Shown: positions 59,947 to 64,000 of the stretch, piece after piece
Numbering within the stretch: position 1 is the stretch's first letter
Layout of the letters: each line of letters starts with the position of its first letter
DNA from: Plectrocnemia conspersa
Taxonomy: Eukaryota; Arthropoda; Insecta; Trichoptera; Polycentropodidae
Reading direction: 5' to 3'
Assembly (NCBI GenBank): GCA_009617715.1
Contig: VTFK01000145.1
Coordinates: 124,001 to 188,000 of the forward strand
DNA: 64,000 nucleotides
The notes under the pieces: model-generated
What the model saw: the letters and a program-made list of their open reading frames with translations, nothing else
What the model was told of the DNA's origin: nothing
Database searches by the model: none
Translations under genes and position numbers: made by a program

Positions 59947-62712
59947 TTAAGAAAGATCTTTCAATAACGAAACGATGGTCGGAAATAGTTTTTCTTTCGC
60001 TTCATCCAAGGCTTTCTTTCCGACCGAATTGACACAACATACGTTACATTGTTTCTTTAGCAATAATTTCACAATCTCAATATTACCGGACATGCAAACT
60101 AAATGCAGCGGAGTATTACCGTTAATATCTTTCAAATCAACATTAGCTTCATTTTCGAGAAGAAGTCTAACAACACTGATCCTTCCCTCTTGAGAAGCAA
60201 TATGAAGTGCCGTCTGACCGTTATTGTTCTGAATATCTACATTCGCGTTATAATCTAATAAGATTTTGCACATGTCTATGACCCCATGTTGAGTCGCAAC
60301 ATGCAGAGCTGTATTGCCTAACAAACCACTAGTATTTGGATTATAGATCGAATCTGACTGAATTTTAGATTTAGACGCTTTACAAAGATCGCAATTACAT
60401 AAAGGATGACAAGTGTTCGTCGATAAAGTATTCGTTGCGTCTTCTATATTTATGTTCATATAGAAGCATGCTAATTTAACGTCTCCGTATGATATAGCGC
60501 GAAACAGTCTTTCAACTTGTCGTATTCCTTCCATAGTTTGCGGCTTTACCGATTGAACTTTTTTGACTTGATTGAAACATTTATCTTCGTTTAAGTCGCA
60601 CAAATTCAATTTTGATTTGAAATTCGAGTCTATGATTTCAGCGACGTTCTTATTCACACTAATAACGTTAACATAATCATTCAAGTATTGATTCTTCGAG
60701 CATAAGATTTTTAAAATTAAGTTACTGTGTGCAAAATCAATTGCATTCTTCCCTTTAGAATTATTCTTCCAAGGATCAGCTCCATAGTCTAATAACAAAT
60801 TAGTTATTTTAACGTAACCCCATTTAGACGCAAAATGAAGCGGTGTATCGCCATTATCGTTTTCTTTATCAATGTTTAGAGCTACTTTAGAATTTTCGGC
60901 AAAGTAAATTAAGGCTTTAACACAAGCTTCGTGTCCGTTATTAGAAGCAAAATGCAACGGTGTGTTTCTATCCATGTTTTCTGCATTAAGTTTCGCATTA
61001 GCGTGTAATAATAATAGTAAGGCATTCTGATGTCCTTTAGAAGCAGCACAATGTAAAGGTGTAGACCCATTATAATCAACAGCGTTTACTTTAGAACCTT
61101 TTTTTCTATCAATAAATCGACAATTTGAGGATTGCCGTATATACACGCTACATGTAAAGCTGTGAATCCACGATTATCATAAGAAAATATAGTCGGAGAT
61201 GTTCTCAATATAGTCTTTGAAACTATCTGACGGCATTTATGACAGTCACATAAAGGATGGCATAAATCAGACGACAATACAACATCATCATCGTTCAGAA
61301 TCTCTTCGATAGAAACATTCTGTTTTTTTTCCGAAGTCTCTTGAAGCAATTTATTATTAGACTGCAACGAAATTGTACTCTTCTCTAAAATATCTTTAAT
61401 CTTATCGCAATTAGAGAGTTTGATTTGTTTAAATAAATAATCTAAGCCCTCGAATTCTTCAATCTGCGAGGGAATCAAAACAGATTTACTCTTTCCCATA
61501 TCGATCATCTCAATATTTTCCTGATTGTTGCAAACATATGTTAGTTGAGATTCAGATAAGCAACATCCAATGAATAATTTAGACTTTATATGTTCAATAA
61601 CCGCTTCTAATGTTGATACCACATAACTAGCTTCGTCGAATTGATTGTTCGATTGGCAGTTAAATCGGAAATTCTTCAAAAAATTCAAATGAGCATGCCA
61701 ATTAGATAGATTGGACTTCAAAACTAAAAAAATCATTATAGGCAGTAGTTCATCGGCAGATAAAACATTATTGTTAATCGATCCTTTGCGTTTAATAGCA
61801 GTGATCGTATTCTTAATACAAACTATCTTACCTAAAACTGTACTGAAACTTTCAATGTGCGCTAGGTATTTTTTAGCTGCTGGAATGCATTCAATAAAAT
61901 CGCTATTTATGCCCAAATCGCACAATTGTATGTCAGAAAGATTTCTAATAATTTTATTAAACATCGCATCATCGTGTGCTGAACACGTTATAATTCCATC
62001 GAACACTTCTGTATAAATACTATGATACATATGAGTCTCAACAGCTAATCGGACATTATTCATAAAACTCTGACATAAATTAGAGTTATCGCTCAATTTC
62101 TTGTTTTTAAGAGCTATGTTTAAACAATTATTGAATAAATTATTAACATTATCTCTTAGTAAATCTAATGTAATATTGTCATGATTAATACGTTTCCTTT
62201 TAAAATACCTTGCAATGGTGTCAATGTTTTCTAAAACATCTTTACTGCCACTCTGCGTCCATAGAAATTCAACACATTCCTTCAAAGAAGACATAGATTT
62301 ATAAGATATATTATTGCCCTCGATGATCTTGAACGGTCTATTAAACGGAGCTTCGACGCACCACACCACGTACTTCATGTTGTTGTCAGTATAAAACGTT
62401 TCTTCGAATAAGATCTTCACTTGAAACGAGGGGTAAAGCGTCGCTCTGTTGTATAGACACAACTTTGTTGGATACTGTGACCGTGTTCTCGTCTAAGGTG
62501 TAGTAATGAGTCTTGGGAAGTTCTTCATTAGGCACCAGCACGTGGCAGTAGTAGTCGCTTTCCAGAAATATACTCGTGTGAAGAGATCCAATTCTAGGAA
62601 CGCACAAGATCCATCCGTCCAGTACGCAGTGATGAAATATGTCAGGATGTTCGTTTTGTAGCTCCACATAGAATGGATTACGGGATAAATCTTCGTCGTA
62701 GACGGGATTCAT
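59947..62712 (-). CDS. ANKRD27: VARP/ANKRD27-like VPS9 and ankyrin-repeat protein, single exon, two frame breaks
   Basis: The start at 62712 gives MNPVYDEDLSRNPFYVELQ, matching the conserved N-terminus of the family. The N-terminal domain continues across a frame break near 62460 into VKILFEETFY. A VPS9 core (DELLPIMIFLVLKSNLSNWH) lies at about residues 310-345. A CHPLCDCHKC zinc motif lies near 483, ankyrin repeats at about 505-650, a second motif CHPLCNCDLC near 767, and more ankyrin repeats to the end. The span is 2766 nt (about 921 residues), because one extra and one missing base cancel. VARP is an endosomal Rab21 exchange factor and Rab32/38 effector; its paired zinc motifs bind retromer VPS29. 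The protein is shorter than mammalian VARP (about 1050). No intron is visible. The conserved motifs on both sides of each break argue against an old pseudogene. Confidence 0.93.
61099..61105 (-). other. Frame break in VARP at an A7 run
   Basis: On the - strand the frame reads IVDLLIEKKVLK then TAA. A shift of -1 at the seven-A run gives KGSKVNAVDYNGSTPLH, continuing the ankyrin repeat. An eighth A would restore the frame. The local sequence A AAA AAG is also in the right phase for a -1 ribosomal slippery heptamer. Confidence 0.85.
62455..62470 (-). other. Frame break in VARP near the N-terminus
   Basis: One frame carries ENTVTVSNKVV and then loses similarity; the other begins CLYNRATLYPSFQVKILFEE and matches the family. 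The switch lies within AACAAAGTTGTGTCTA and needs one base fewer (for example AAAGTGTGTCTA). There is no room for an intron. Confidence 0.8.
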
Positions 62713-63014
62713 GTTAGCGAACATATTTAGTTCAATATTTAAGAATCTGACATGGTGTGAATAAAAGACCGGACTATCAAGTCGAACCCTGTGAACTGTC
62801 AAACGTATGGATTCCTATCGGATCCTAAGCGCATATAAAGCGAGCATGGTATTTGAATAAATAAATAATATTATGAATATATTATTTTGATATAATCAGT
62901 GATGTGTTGCTACGGGCTCTTATTACTTTATTATTAAAAACGTTATTTAACTTTTATTTTTTAATTGGTTCTTAAATATTTTATTAAGTTATATATATAT
63001 ATACTTAAATTATA
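62713..63014. other. Upstream region of the VARP gene
   Basis: The VARP reading frame stays open upstream to 62802 without conserved sequence, so this is taken as leader. The rest is AT-rich, with a short (TA)n run near 62991-63002. The VARP promoter must be here or further right. Confidence 0.5.
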
Positions 63015-63610
63015 CAGTGAAACTCCGATTTTATGTTTTTCAGGGACCCTAAAAAAACGATAAATGCAGGAAACGAAGAATTCGAAAAAGATTCAGATAA
63101 TAATTCAAAACTTATTTATTTAATAGACTATTTTTATTATAAAACACTAATTTTAAAAGTTGCCTCTTTGCAGTTTGGCACTTCAATTTTAGCAAAGACC
63201 CTTCACTCTCGTATACTTTTCTAATAACGGATTCATTTTATCTTTCAAATAAAATAATGATTTCACTTTTTCGAAGGCCAATAATGGTTCTGTAAATGTC
63301 GAAATAGGTAAATTATTGCATTTTTCGCCATATTTTTCTTCACTGCTAGCATTAGTTGCATCACACAATGACTCGATAGACCCGCTGTCAGGTCACACTG
63401 CGCATATATGCAAAGTCGTGTTCCTATTGAGCTGTAAGACGTCAGTCATCATCAAATGAATATTTTGATTCCTCTTCAGTTGCCGCCAGTCCTTCTTGAT
63501 AAATAACTGCTCTGGGATGTAAGCACACTTCTGGAAGAAATTTAAAACAGCTGTTATTATTGCAGTTGTTATATGTGTAGCTTTTCTGAACGGTTCTATG
63601 ACAACTGCGC
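63015..63610 (-). pseudogene. Degraded pogo/Tigger-like transposon, C-terminal transposase remnant
   Basis: The left edge is TA followed by CAGTGAAACTCCGATTTTAT, a pogo/Tigger-type terminus. Reading away from it on the - strand, frames at about 63600-63190 give Tigger-like C-terminal features: a Cys-Phe and FLPE-type stretch, an acidic Ser/Asp region, then a helix TFTEPLLAFEKVKSLF near the end. These lie in more than one frame with stops between them, so the gene is dead. The N-terminal and catalytic parts are absent. The family call is moderate, because it rests on the terminus and the final helix. Confidence 0.5.
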
Positions 63611-64000
63611 AAACGGACAGTTGTCATAGAACAGGCATGGCGAACCTTTTTGGGCTCGCGTGCCAAAAATCCTCCAAAAAAAAAAAATATTATTCCTCGA
63701 TTGTGTGGCGTGCCCAAGGAGTAAAAAAATTACCAAGATAGAAAAAATAAATAATTATTTTTTTAAAACGATTGTCGTTTATAATTAATAAAATGAAATA
63801 AATTAATAATTTGATAATTAATAAAATGAAATAAATTAATAATTCACGGGTCATTTAATCAAGATTTTAATTTTTAAGTTTCAAATTAAAAAATATTTTT
63901 GAACTTGGAAATCGTTCGCGTGCAATCGAAATTCTCAAACGTGCCACCTCGGGCACGCGTGCCCTAGCCTGTCATAGAATAATTCAGAAAAGCAATATAT
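63578..64000. repeat. Palindrome interrupted by the hAT element
   Basis: Leaving out the hAT element and one target copy, GCTTTTCTGAA, then TTCTATGACAACTG, are followed after a 10-nt centre by CAGTTGTCATAGAA and TTCAGAAAAGC. The arms are about 28 bp with a few mismatches. The inverted copy of the Tigger-like sequence therefore continues past the window edge. Confidence 0.7.
63632..63971. mobile_element. hAT-type non-autonomous element with 8-bp target duplication
   Basis: The left end is CAGGCATGGCGAACC and the right end CCCTAGCCTG, with subterminal inverted GGGC.CGCGTGCC on both sides. The 8-mer TCATAGAA flanks the element (63624-63631 and 63972-63979). It is 340 bp long with an AT-rich centre and no coding sequence. 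Confidence 0.85.

Overview
This window looks like nuclear DNA of an animal, most likely an insect. It is AT-rich, its genes are split by GT-AG introns, long stretches have no coding potential, and it holds remnants of hAT, pogo/mariner, Helitron-like and SINE-like elements. Lepidoptera is my best guess for the order, but this rests on general composition and gene style and is not proven. The first six bases are a HindIII site (AAGCTT), which would fit a clone end but could be chance.

Four protein-coding genes can be supported, all in the right half. (1) A meteorin/METRNL-like secreted protein on the + strand: two 3' exons at 28103-28668 and 33449-33939; the exon with the signal peptide was not found. 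(2) A TEX2 orthologue (ER membrane, SMP lipid-transfer domain) on the - strand, 42880 down to 37058, in 15 exons that sum to an exact multiple of three. (3) The ER-stress sensor IRE1/ERN1 on the + strand, 49140-57414, in 14 exons; it is complete apart from one missing base in a short A-run. (4) A VARP/ANKRD27 orthologue on the - strand, 62712 down to 59947, in one exon, with two single-base frame breaks that cancel in length.

The left 28 kb contains no recognisable gene. It holds GC-richer islands that could be regulatory or 5' exons, two kinds of tandem duplication, several dispersed repeat families and a Helitron-like terminus. The 6.2 kb between the divergent TEX2 and IRE1 starts is packed with mobile elements: a SINE-like copy, a short inverted-repeat element, and a hAT element with a perfect 8-bp target duplication next to a second hAT end. 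The right edge carries a pogo/Tigger-like transposase remnant and a 340-bp hAT element inserted near the centre of a palindrome.

TEX2 and IRE1 both act in the ER membrane and VARP acts on endosomes, but I see no sign that the genes form a functional cluster. I found no CRISPR array, operon, rRNA or convincing functional tRNA gene. I also found no clearly new biological system; the most useful observations are the coding-frame breaks, the intronless VARP gene and the architecture of the repeats.
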